Part shown: positions 41,339 through 50,457 of the stretch, piece after piece
Position numbering within the stretch: position 1 is the first letter of the stretch
Layout: each line of letters starts with the position of its first letter
From: Hexactinellida sp. DTS-2022
Lineage: Eukaryota; Porifera; Hexactinellida
Direction: 5' to 3'
Assembly: GCA_028753945.1 (NCBI GenBank)
Contig: JAPNXP010000014.1
Location: forward strand, 620,001 to 684,000
DNA length: 64,000 nt
Program-made: the position numbers and the translations under genes
The notes under the pieces: model-generated
Databases searched by the model: none
The model's input: only the letters and a program-made list of their open reading frames with translations
What the model was told of the DNA's origin: nothing

Positions 41339-44300
41339 TTAGTTCATTGGAGGCATTATCTTGTGGCAATTAATGCCGCGAAATGTTAGCTTAGATGGTC
41401 TTATTAACAACCCATAGTTTGGTTTGCATTTGAAATAATCTCTGATATTAACTTTCCCAATCGGTTTGGTAAACTCTACACCAATCCATGGTCCTTCCCC
41501 CAATTCTGTAGGTCCGATATACCGCACTTGTCCTGTCTCTCTCTGCACCAAATACAGTACATTCATTCCCTCTGCTAGTATTAAGTCGGGGGTTTTAGGA
41601 GCAATACTTGTGTTGACGTTCACAGACCGAGAAGTGATTAGTTTGGTTCTACGGATTGTGGTAGAATCCATGGTACTTACACGTGTTGGCCGTATGACGC
41701 CTGGAGGAATGTCGTCCCTGAATACTTTGTTTGGAGGCACGAATACTCCGTGGTTGGTTCTGCATCTGAAATACCGCATTCCGTCTACGGAGCCGTCGTG
41801 CTTACCGACTGGCTCGTTGCACTCTACACCGATCTACACACGTATTAAAGGAAATAATGCTTATACAGTCGAAACCAGTTTATAGATCCAAGTCATCCAA
41901 CGGTTAATAAATCGACTATATAGAGCTAAGTATACTAAGTTATAAGAAGTCCAAGGGCCTTTGGTTTACTTCATTATAAGCTGGTATTTCGTTATATGCA
42001 ACTTAGTTAGAATGGGAATTTATGTAATTTTAACCCCCCCTAAATTATTTTAACAGGATTTATTCTTTAAAACGAATCCAAAGCTAACTGGTACAGTACA
42101 AGACTCGTATAAAATTTTATAAAACAGTGGAACCTCGTTAAAACGAACATGGATAATGAAAACACTTTTTCAGTCCCCTTCAAGCCTTTTCAATACAAAT
42201 GATATTGGTTAATACAAATTCCATATAACGCGAATACATTTTAACGGTCCCCTGATGTTCCTACCAACGAGATTCTACTGTATTTATTCCCATAACATTA
42301 TTCCGAGGCTACATTACTAAAGGGACTGAAGTGTGGATCATACTAACGAGGTTCCAACTGTATGTATATAAACATTAAAACTCACCCACACTCCCCCCTG
42401 GAACTTGACTTCCCCTATGAACTGTATGACTCCCTTCTTCCCCCCGGCTATGGTCACGCTAGCGCCTATCTCGAGATAGGGCGACACAGCGCTGGTGCTA
42501 GCGGTGGTGGAGCTGCTAGCGGCGCTACAGGGCCGCAGGGAGGGCAGGTCCGCTAGGCCAGACTCGCTACGATTCCGAGTGTCCATGCTGCTGCTAGTGT
42601 GTTGTGTGTCCGGACTGAGGGCGTCCTTAATGGGCAGGAGCTTGGAGGGCGGACAGAATATACCGTACTTAGATTTACACGAGAAATACCTGAGTAGGGA
42701 TGAATAATTATAATTTACAATAAAACGAAATAACCGCTTATAACGAATTGGATATTTTTCCCCAGAACACTAAATACATTAATTATTATCCGCTTATAAC
42801 GAAGGAATTTACAGGTCCCAGCACTTCGTTATAACTTATAACGAGTGTTGACTGTATTTGATTTTTTAATATTGAAAAATATTATTTACAGTGAAGGAGT
42901 CAGTTCAAAATTTTGAGTCATGTCTCTATTGTATGTCTCTACAAAGTTATTGTAAACGCTCAAATTCTTTTTGGGCCGTGACTAGAATCCCATAAAAAGT
43001 CGTTCAGAATTTATTATTGAAGATTATATGGTATAAGATTATATGGATACGAAATGGAGATTTCCCCCAGAGCACTAAATGCATTAATTATTATCCGCTT
43101 ATAACGAATATCCGGATATAACGAAGGGAATTACAGGTCCCCAGTACTTCGTTATAACGAGAGTTGACTGTATTTGATTTTTCGGGAAATTTTAAATCAT
43201 TGAAATTTGAATGAACATAACTCAAATTGTATGAAGGCTATTCAATTGCGAATTGCGTAGTGAATATACAGTCGACTCCGCTTAATAGAGTCACCTCGGG
43301 ACCAGGTTAGTTTAACCCGATATAGCGGGAAATCTATTAACTGAAAATATTTTAAGCCAAAGTAATTCCGTCCTATAAATCCTGTGAAATTTTGACCCAT
43401 TTAAGCGGAGAAATCTATTAACCGGTGGCTCTATTAAGCGGAGTCGACTGTAGTAAAATCAACTTTAAATCTTTTGATTTTGATTTTATTGAAAAACTAT
43501 TCTAGTTACCTGTATCTACGGTATAGGAGAATATTCCAAATTTTCGCGCTCCTAAATTAAAATTTTCCCAAAATTATACATATTACTCCAAAAGGAGCAT
43601 CTCGCCCGGATAATTACTTACTAACCTGTAATTCCCTACGGAACCGTCGTTTCTGCCGCTGCCATCTTCGAGTTCTACGCCGGCCCACAGTCCGCTCTGG
43701 AATTCCGTTTTACCGAAAAACCTGAGTGTGCCCTGTCTGTTCCGGTTAACGACCACTTTATCCCCAATGGTTAGCCCCAGGGAATCCAGAGTAGCGAAGG
43801 AACCAGATCCCCTATGAATGAGAGGCCGGTCTTTCCTAGGACTCCCTTTCGAGTTGTGTGGGTCTTCCGATTGTCGTCTCGCTCTCGCCTGTACTACGTT
43901 TGTAGACTCAAACGCTGCGAACTCCTGGTGTATCTTCTCCACAACTTCTAGGATCCGGGACTGTGGACATTCTATGTGACTGTAGTTATGCGGCATGCAT
44001 TCTACCGGTTTTAGACACCTCGAGTCCTCCAGCTGAGGGTCGCAGTCCAGCCGTAGCAGGGCCCGAATCGCTTCTAGCGAGAGAGCGCGAGCCGCGATGT
44101 GAAGCGCGTTACCGTCATCGTATTCTCGAGATAGTGCCTAATGTAATAACAGTCAATACACTATTCAAAATTTTCCTTTCCAAAGCATTCAAAACACTCC
44201 GTAAATAGACTGTCCGTATATTACAAGGAATTACTTAGATCTCGGCCGATACCTTTTCTATGTAATATTAGGGCACTAGGTGAGAAATGAAATGTAATCA

Positions 44301-45203
44301 AACGTTTAATATAGAAATACCCGATAAATAGATATTCCCTCCCTAAGTCACGATTTCTATAATTTGTATATCGTTTGTAGAACCTCGTTACTACGAACAC
44401 CAGGGGACCGTCAAAATGCGTTCGCCTTATCCGGAATTGGAAAAGGCTTTGAAGGGGACTGGAATAGTGTTCGTATTCATAACGGCCATATGATATAAGA
44501 ATGGCCGTTATGTACAGGTTACCGCTATACACAGATCATGTGGGGAAGGTTATAAAGTAGATACCGGATATATGAACATTCTACTGGAAAAAGTTTGGCA
44601 TATACCCAATATAATTATAAGAACCCGACGATGTTCTTATAACCGGTATCCACTGTACTGCATTTCGTCAGTTCGCATACGAAACAAACTCACCTGTTGA
44701 TCAGCATTCCCGTCTCTCACCAGAATCCCTATAACTTCCGGTGCGTTGAATAGCGCTGCGAAGTGTATGGCCGTCATATCCACCCAGGAGCACCTCGCCT
44801 CCACGTCCACAGAGCTGTGTAGGAGAGTGCGAATAGCGCAGACCACGCCCTCTAGATTACCGATTTTCTGGGACCCTGCTTTCGCACAGTAATGCAGCAT
44901 CGTCATGTCAGTCAGGGAATCGCGGTCATTTACATTAGCGCCTCGTCTTATCGCCTCTTCCACTAATAGCCCGATATTTCGCTGTGTAGTAGGGGCCCAT
45001 TGTCGCATAATCGCGAATATCTGAGACACAGAAGTGGACGGGGATTTGAGAATGTATTTACAAGCCTGACAGTTCATATTGAAAAACGGTGGTTCGTTTT
45101 GGCTGCACTGCTCACATAAAGGCGCTTCTGAAATAGCGTGAAACACGGCTTTCTCCCGCGTTGGTAAATTGAAATCCATCGAAACGAATGCACCTTCAGT
45201 CAT
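41339..45203 (-). CDS. CLIP3/CLIP4-type protein: ankyrin repeats plus three CAP-Gly domains
   Basis: Four exons: 45203-44694, 44137-43626, 42689-42386, 41833-41339; phases agree, 606 residues. The N-terminal region matches CLIP4 through SVSQIFAIMRQWAPTTQRNI and VNDRDSLTDMTMLHYCAK, followed by ankyrin repeats (GNALHIAARALSLEAIRALL). Three CAP-Gly domains follow: about 230-300 (GTLRFFGKTEFQSGLWAGVE, ending RYFSCKSKYG), about 390-460 (GVIQFIGEVKFQGGVW, GKHDGSVDGMRYFRC) and about 520-600 (VRYIGPTELGEGPWIGVE, YFKCKPNYGLL). CAP-Gly domains bind EEY-type tails of tubulin and EB proteins; CLIP3 acts at Golgi and recycling membranes in vertebrates. The ending RGINCHKIM is close to CLIP4's RGINGSKLV. 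Confidence 0.95.
42125..42280. mobile_element. MITE family C, full length
   Basis: CAGTGGAACCTCGTTAAAAC to TACCAACGAGATTCTACTG; TA at the right. CLIP-type intron 3. Confidence 0.8.
42717..42854. mobile_element. MITE family B, left end decayed
   Basis: AAAACGAAATAACCGCTTATAAC to ACGAGTGTTGACTG; TA at the right. Confidence 0.7.
43046..43170. mobile_element. MITE family B, left end missing
   Basis: GATACGAAATGGAG to TAACGAGAGTTGACTG; TA at the right. Confidence 0.7.
43269..43450. mobile_element. MITE family A, long form
   Basis: CAGTCGACTCCGCTTAATAG to CTATTAAGCGGAGTCGACTG, TA flanks. Confidence 0.9.
43515..43618. mobile_element. family I fragment
   Basis: GGTATAGGAGAATATTCC to AGGAGCATCTCGCCCGGAT; its end lies about 7 nt from the exon 2 donor of the CLIP-type gene. 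Confidence 0.65.
44378..44480. mobile_element. MITE family C fragment
   Basis: AGAACCTCGTTACTACGAAC, CGTTCGCCTTATCCGGAAT; right end lost. Confidence 0.6.
44558..44654. mobile_element. MITE family E, short
   Basis: TAGTAGATACCGGATATATG-type left end and TATAACCGGTATCCACTG/TA at the right, 39 nt inside CLIP-type intron 1. Confidence 0.7.
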
Positions 45204-45820
45204 TATGCTTTCTCTCTCTATTTATAACAGATTTGGAATAATTGTCATTACATGAACAGGATTTCTATCAGATGGAAATTAATCATTTGACTGGCATCAC
45301 ACTAGAGAAGGTTATAATTACATTATTGTTGCAATTTTAAAGATTCCCTTGCCGAATATAACAATTTTTAGTTTGAAGATGTTTAGCAAAATAAAACAAA
45401 CAATTTTATATTGCTATTAGCTGGGTGACTATTTATAGTTTGAATGTTCGGTAAGAAAACGGACAATTAATGAAAACTGGAGGTAAGAAATCTTATACCC
45501 GTTGGAATAGCATACAACTTCATTTGTATTGTGGCCATAAAATATAAAACCATTAACTAATAACTAATGTTTTAAACAAACAAACACAGTAAATACTTAT
45601 GCCAACTCATTTTTGGCTATTTATGCCTTTTAGATTTGATATTTTAACAATTTTCTTTTGTATTTTATTCAAAAATGCCGTTTCACGTAGTGTAATAAAT
45701 TGTAAGCAATAATTTATGATTACGTTATATGATCAAAAATCTAAATTATGAACCCTTTCCAAATATATGTACATCCATTGTTTGACACATAAATATGTAC
45801 TAGATCTCAACTTTTATATA

Positions 45821-46012
45821 CAGTAGAACCTCGTTAGTATAGTATACGGACACCAGGGGACCGTAAAAATGCATTCGCCTTATCCGGAATTCGTATCAAC
45901 CAATATCATTTGTATTGAAAAGGCTTTGAATAGGACTAAAATAGTGTTCGTATTTTGGAATTTCATATTAAAACCGTGTTCGTCCTAACGAGGTTCTACT
46001 ACAATAGTATTT
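45821..46012. mobile_element. MITE family C, with small duplications
   Basis: CAGTAGAACCTCGTTAGTATAG to CCTAACGAGGTTCTACTAC. Confidence 0.7.
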
Positions 46013-46218
46013 ACAGACCCAATAAACCGAAAATATTGCAAACAAACCAATTTACTAACTCCCTTGTTGTATGGATCCCCGTCAATTGAAAGGGGCATTA
46101 TAAAGTAAAGCTTTTGCGACTCCTACAAGTAATATAATTTCGCATTACTGTTTGGGATTACAACCCTGATTCAGTGATTCTTATGAAATGGTGAACAAAA
46201 TAAGCGGAGTTCACTTGT

Positions 46219-46363
46219 TTACTTTAGAACTTCGTTTATACGAACACTATTTCAGTCCCCTTCAAAGCCTTTTCAATACAAATGATATTGGTTAATGCGA
46301 ATTCCGGATAAGGCGAACGCATTTTGACGGTCCCCTGGTGTTCGTACTAACGAGGTTCTACTG
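46219..46363. mobile_element. MITE family C, inverted
   Basis: ACTTCGTTTATACGAACACT to CGTACTAACGAGGTTCTACTG, TA at the right; about 190 bp upstream of the CSDE1 start. Confidence 0.75.
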
Positions 46364-46482
46364 TATTCATAAATCACTGTTTTATTATTCCAAACAAATT
46401 TTTAGAATTCCTTCTCTATCAAACTTAGATAATTTCAATTAGTTTCATAGCACTAACCATTAGGCGCGCTAATTCCAGTTCT

Positions 46483-46490
46483 TATAAAAG
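46483..46490 (+). promoter_or_regulatory. possible TATA box of the CSDE1 gene
   Basis: TATAAAAG, 67 nt upstream of the ATG, a close match to the TATA consensus. Confidence 0.45.
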
Positions 46491-46557
46491 CAAAATGAAT
46501 TAGTCTCACTTCTTATTTATATACGAAAACTAGATTTACTTTCGCCCACAACCGAAC

Positions 46558-49152
46558 ATGATTCCGTCTCCCCTACAAAAGATACACCAGTTGCCACAGA
46601 CAACTCTAAAGGTCATGAGGGAGACTGGGATTATAGAACGCCTCATGGAGAACTACGGGTTTATAGCTTGCTGTGAGAGAGACGCGACCGTGTTCTTTCA
46701 CAAATCCCAGTTCATGGGACCGGAGGCTCTGAAGGTTGGAATGGAAGTTGAATTTGAAGTCGGCACTGACAAGAAAAACGGGAAATTAATCGCGCGTCGA
46801 CTAATTATGCTTCCGAAAGGCTCAGTTTCCTTCGAAATAGTTACACCCGACAAACTATTCGGTCACGTGATACAAGAAGCCGTTCCATCAATGAGCCCAA
46901 CTAAAACGCTGCAAAAACGGATCCCAAATTCCCCCTACAGTCCAAAGAACGGACAAATCGTTGTAAACCAAAGCGGAGAAAGTTTCTTCATTCCTTACGA
47001 TGCGTCTGATATTGTGAATAACCAGGGATTAAAGAAAGGAGACAAAGTTTCCTTTTACATCGCAGTTGATAAGCGAACGCACACTACAATGGCGAGGCGA
47101 CTGATTGTAGTAGAACCTGTTTTACCACCTTTTCTTCGAGGTGTTATAAGCTCGCTACGTTCTTCCTACGGGTTTATTGATAGGGAAGATGTAGTAGACG
47201 AAGTGTACTTCCATTTCAGTGAATTCCAAGGTAACATAAATGCCGCTACGCTATTAGGACCGGTTGAGTTCGTTCCGGTTATGAGTGGAGGGAAATTACA
47301 AGCAACGCAGGTTAAACTATTGCCTCCTGAATCGGTGGTTATAAAGGAGATTTCGAAAGAAGTTTATAAGGGAACCGTCACAATGCTGCCTGTGCCGAAT
47401 GGGAAACAGAAACACGTTACGACGCGAAATGGCGAAATTATTAGCGATAACTTAGCTGGAATGCGGCTAGACTTTTCGCAGAATGATATGGTGAATAAGT
47501 ACACTCTCAAAGAAGGAGATTTGGTGACTTTTCACGTAATGAGCGACAAACGAAATCTTAACAAATGGGCCACACAAGTATGTTTAGAAGAAATGATCGA
47601 TAGCGATACGAAAAGCCGCGAATCGGGAATAGTAGTCACGGTTAAAGACGGATACGCTTTTATCCGCTGCGCCGAACGCAGAGCCAGAATATTCTTCCAT
47701 TTCTCCGAAATAATCGACCCGGAACAAACCGTACAGGTTAATTCGGAAGTTGAGTTTTCTACCGCAGAAGAGCCGGTCACCGGACGGCTGCTGGCTATTC
47801 GCATTAAGAAGCTGCCCGAAGGAACTATTATACTGGAGACATCCGATATAATGTTTGAAGGCGAAATTGTTAAGGAATTCAGGCCACAGCCTAGAGAGGT
47901 GTTAAATTCCGGAAATAACTTATCTCAGAAAGCGGTTGCCACGGACGGGTTTGGAAATATTCAATACTGGACACCTGAGGGGGAATTAGAACGCATTCTT
48001 TACTTCGAAAATGAGAGCACTCCGTTGCTAGGTGACGTGGTTATATTTCATGTGACGCAAACTAAAGGCGGAAGTGCTTGTCATGCAGTGGATCTGATTG
48101 TCTCGAAAAGGTGTGAAGATATAGAGTTCACCGGTTTTATTTCGTGTTTGAAAGACGGTTATGGTTTTATCGAGCGTGAGGATCATACTATGGAGACTTT
48201 CTTTCAATTCTCTTCTCTGAAAGAAGCTAAAACGTGTGATATTGAGATTGGTACTGAAGTCAAGTATTCTCAAATTGTTAAGAACTCAAAGATTAGTGCT
48301 GTATCTATACAGTTATTGCCAATTGGTACAATTATCCGTGAAGAAGTACACAACCACGTTTTCGAGGGAATAATAACCGCGCAATGGAAAGGAGCTGAAC
48401 AAAGTTCGCACGGAAAGATAACACCTGATGAATCAAGTTTGTCATCTAACCCCTATCTCCCTACCAATCTACCTTTCTCATCCTCAAGTCTACGGGTACC
48501 TAAACTGAACCCAGAGTTGCATCAGAAAGTTAGTTTCCAGATCGGAATTCACCCCGTTAGTCGCCAGGTTAGGGCAGTTAACGTGACGGTTCCACAAGAA
48601 CAGATAAAGAGGTACAGAGGATTTGTAGAACTCGTGAAGGAAAACATGCGAGGGATGTACGGGTTCATTAATATTCTTGGAGAAGAAAGTAATTTTTATT
48701 TCCAAATGAGTTCTGTTATCCATGGTGCGCCTCTGGTTGCTGGAGATGAAATCGAATGCGAACTCGTTCTCAATGAGAAAACGCGGAAATTAGTCGCAAT
48801 TGAGATTATAAAGCTGCAGGGTTTATCTCGTCCTATTCGCATTAACAGCGCGACTGAAACACATAAACTTAACCGGAGTCTCGATGTAAACTTATTACGT
48901 CAGCCCACAAGCCCTATTCCATCTTGTAACGGATTTAGTTTGAATCGTACGAGTTTTTCGAGTGCGAGTTCTAGCAGGTTAAATGCCGAAGCGCACGAAT
49001 TTATTCCTGAACTCTTAGCGCAGCTGAAAATACAACCAACAAACAGTGAACAGATTCCAATCGAAACTTCTACACCACTCAACTTCTCAAAACTAAGCTC
49101 TCCTTTTTTAAAATCGGAAACAGGTGTTTTCACACTAAGCAACGAATGGTAG
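46558..49152 (+). CDS. CSDE1: CSDE1/UNR cold-shock-domain RNA-binding protein, single exon, with C-terminal PAM2-like motif
   Basis: 864 residues. Five RNA-binding cold-shock domains carry the YGFI / FFHxS pair: about 22-80 (NYGFIACCERDATVFFHKSQ), 197-250 (SSYGFIDREDVVDEVYFHFS), 358-410 (DGYAFIRCAERRARIFFHFS), 523-575 (DGYGFIEREDHTMETFFQFS) and 684-740 (MYGFINILGEESNFYFQMS). Four non-canonical domains alternate with them, the UNR plan of five plus four. UNR controls translation and decay of chosen mRNAs. Near the end, SSRLNAEAHEFIPELL (805-820) matches the PAM2 motif that binds the MLLE domain of poly(A)-binding protein. There is no intron, unlike vertebrate CSDE1. The start is the first ATG, 12 codons before homology begins. 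Confidence 0.95.
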   Translation: MIPSPLQKIHQLPQTTLKVMRETGIIERLMENYGFIACCERDATVFFHKSQFMGPEALKVGMEVEFEVGTDKKNGKLIARRLIMLPKGSVSFEIVTPDKLFGHVIQEAVPSMSPTKTLQKRIPNSPYSPKNGQIVVNQSGESFFIPYDASDIVNNQGLKKGDKVSFYIAVDKRTHTTMARRLIVVEPVLPPFLRGVISSLRSSYGFIDREDVVDEVYFHFSEFQGNINAATLLGPVEFVPVMSGGKLQATQVKLLPPESVVIKEISKEVYKGTVTMLPVPNGKQKHVTTRNGEIISDNLAGMRLDFSQNDMVNKYTLKEGDLVTFHVMSDKRNLNKWATQVCLEEMIDSDTKSRESGIVVTVKDGYAFIRCAERRARIFFHFSEIIDPEQTVQVNSEVEFSTAEEPVTGRLLAIRIKKLPEGTIILETSDIMFEGEIVKEFRPQPREVLNSGNNLSQKAVATDGFGNIQYWTPEGELERILYFENESTPLLGDVVIFHVTQTKGGSACHAVDLIVSKRCEDIEFTGFISCLKDGYGFIEREDHTMETFFQFSSLKEAKTCDIEIGTEVKYSQIVKNSKISAVSIQLLPIGTIIREEVHNHVFEGIITAQWKGAEQSSHGKITPDESSLSSNPYLPTNLPFSSSSLRVPKLNPELHQKVSFQIGIHPVSRQVRAVNVTVPQEQIKRYRGFVELVKENMRGMYGFINILGEESNFYFQMSSVIHGAPLVAGDEIECELVLNEKTRKLVAIEIIKLQGLSRPIRINSATETHKLNRSLDVNLLRQPTSPIPSCNGFSLNRTSFSSASSSRLNAEAHEFIPELLAQLKIQPTNSEQIPIETSTPLNFSKLSSPFLKSETGVFTLSNEW

Positions 49153-49572
49153 CACATTCATAATTTCGTATACACATAAACAAACTGCAATTTGATCAAC
49201 AATCGAACTTTTAAATCAGAACGTTTAGAAATTAATTCCTGAGATTGAACACTAATAATCTGACTTCATTTAAATTCATACACTGATCAAACTACTCCAT
49301 AGTTACTAATATAAATATTTTTTGCTCAAAGTATTTTCATTTTCTCTCAAAACGTACTTTCTCTTGATTCTCCAGGTACTACAAAGGATACTTATTCGGT
49401 TTATCATTTGCGAATATTCTCACCAGTACATACCTTTACATTCACGAGAACTTAACAATAAGTACACTGCATTTTTGAGTGACCATTTGATCACTTCTGC
49501 TTGTGTGTTATTACAGTAGAAATTAAACATCTTCATCGAGTTATGTTCCTTCATTTAAGGGATCGCTTATTT

Positions 49573-49690
49573 ATCAGCCAACACCCTTTTTGATATAAAA
49601 ACCCGTTTACAAAGGTGAATTCTATGTAAAAATGACCTTACTAGTGCCTTAAATTACATTGCAAAAGGTGTTGGCTGTATATAAGTAATT
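49573..49690. mobile_element. family H element, full length
   Basis: TATCAGCCAACACCCTTTTT and AAAAGGTGTTGGCTGTATA form inverted ends about 110 bp apart. Confidence 0.65.
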
Positions 49691-50000
49691 CTTATTTTAT
49701 TTGTATTCTGGGCTACAATTAGTTCATTTATATAATTTGTATTAAGTTCGGCTAAAGTATTTGTTTACAAGTTAGTCTATTGGAAATCCAGATTTAAGCA
49801 TTGTTAAATACAATGTGTTTTCCACGGGTAAAATACCTCAAGCAAAATTCGTGTAGCCTATTATGATTGTTATGAAATCATTGCCTTTTGCGTAGCACAA
49901 AGACATCATTTTTGGCGGACAGAATTGCAAAATTCCTGTGCTTACATCTAATTATAACTGTTAATTTTAAGACCATATTATACATTGTGTATACTGAATA

Positions 50001-50153
50001 CAGTGGATTTCTGTTATATAAACATCGTCGGGAACTGCATTTAATGTTCTTATAGCCTGCATTAATTATATAGGGTATATGGCAACCGTTTTCCATTAGA
50101 ATGTTCTTATATATATCCGGCATGTTCTTATAATATGTGTTCGTATACTGTAC
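50001..50153. mobile_element. MITE family E copy
   Basis: CAGTGGATTTCTGTTATATA to GTGTTCGTATACTG; right end altered. Confidence 0.65.
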
Positions 50154-50186
50154 TCATTCATTCGTTATACTATGTACATCTGATGC

Positions 50187-50373
50187 CGGATATAAGAACA
50201 CAGGTTATAAGAACATTATAATGGAAAACGGTTGCCATATACCCTATATAATTTGTGCCGGTTATAAGAACATTATAATGGAAAACGGTTGCCATATACC
50301 CTATATAATTTGTGCCGGTTATAAGAACATTATATGCAATTCCCGACGATGTTCTTATAACCGGCATCTACTA
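50187..50373. mobile_element. MITE family E with tandem internal copies
   Basis: GCCGGATATAAGAACAC to TATAACCGGCATCTACT. A 57-bp block starting GGTTATAAGAACATTATAA occurs twice in direct order, then a third partial copy. Confidence 0.75.
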
Positions 50374-50457
50374 TATATACATTCATTGGTTATACAATGT
50401 ATCGCTATGAATTCCAATGACCCGGTCCTGTAACTATAACTATAGAGGGATAGCGAT

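Larger units (their letters stand above)
45204..46557. other. divergent intergenic region, CLIP-type and CSDE1
   Basis: Upstream regions of both genes. Contains two family C MITEs (45821-46012, 46219-46363); no additional gene. Confidence 0.65.
49153..50457. other. intergenic CSDE1 to RhoGEF
   Basis: Contains a family H element (49573-49690) and two rearranged family E MITEs (50001-50153, 50187-50373). No other gene. Confidence 0.6.

Noticed and set aside
41339-45203. CYLD or CLIP-170 as identity of the CAP-Gly gene
   Set aside because: CYLD would need a USP domain and CLIP-170 a long coiled coil; the ankyrin region plus three CAP-Gly domains fits CLIP3/CLIP4.
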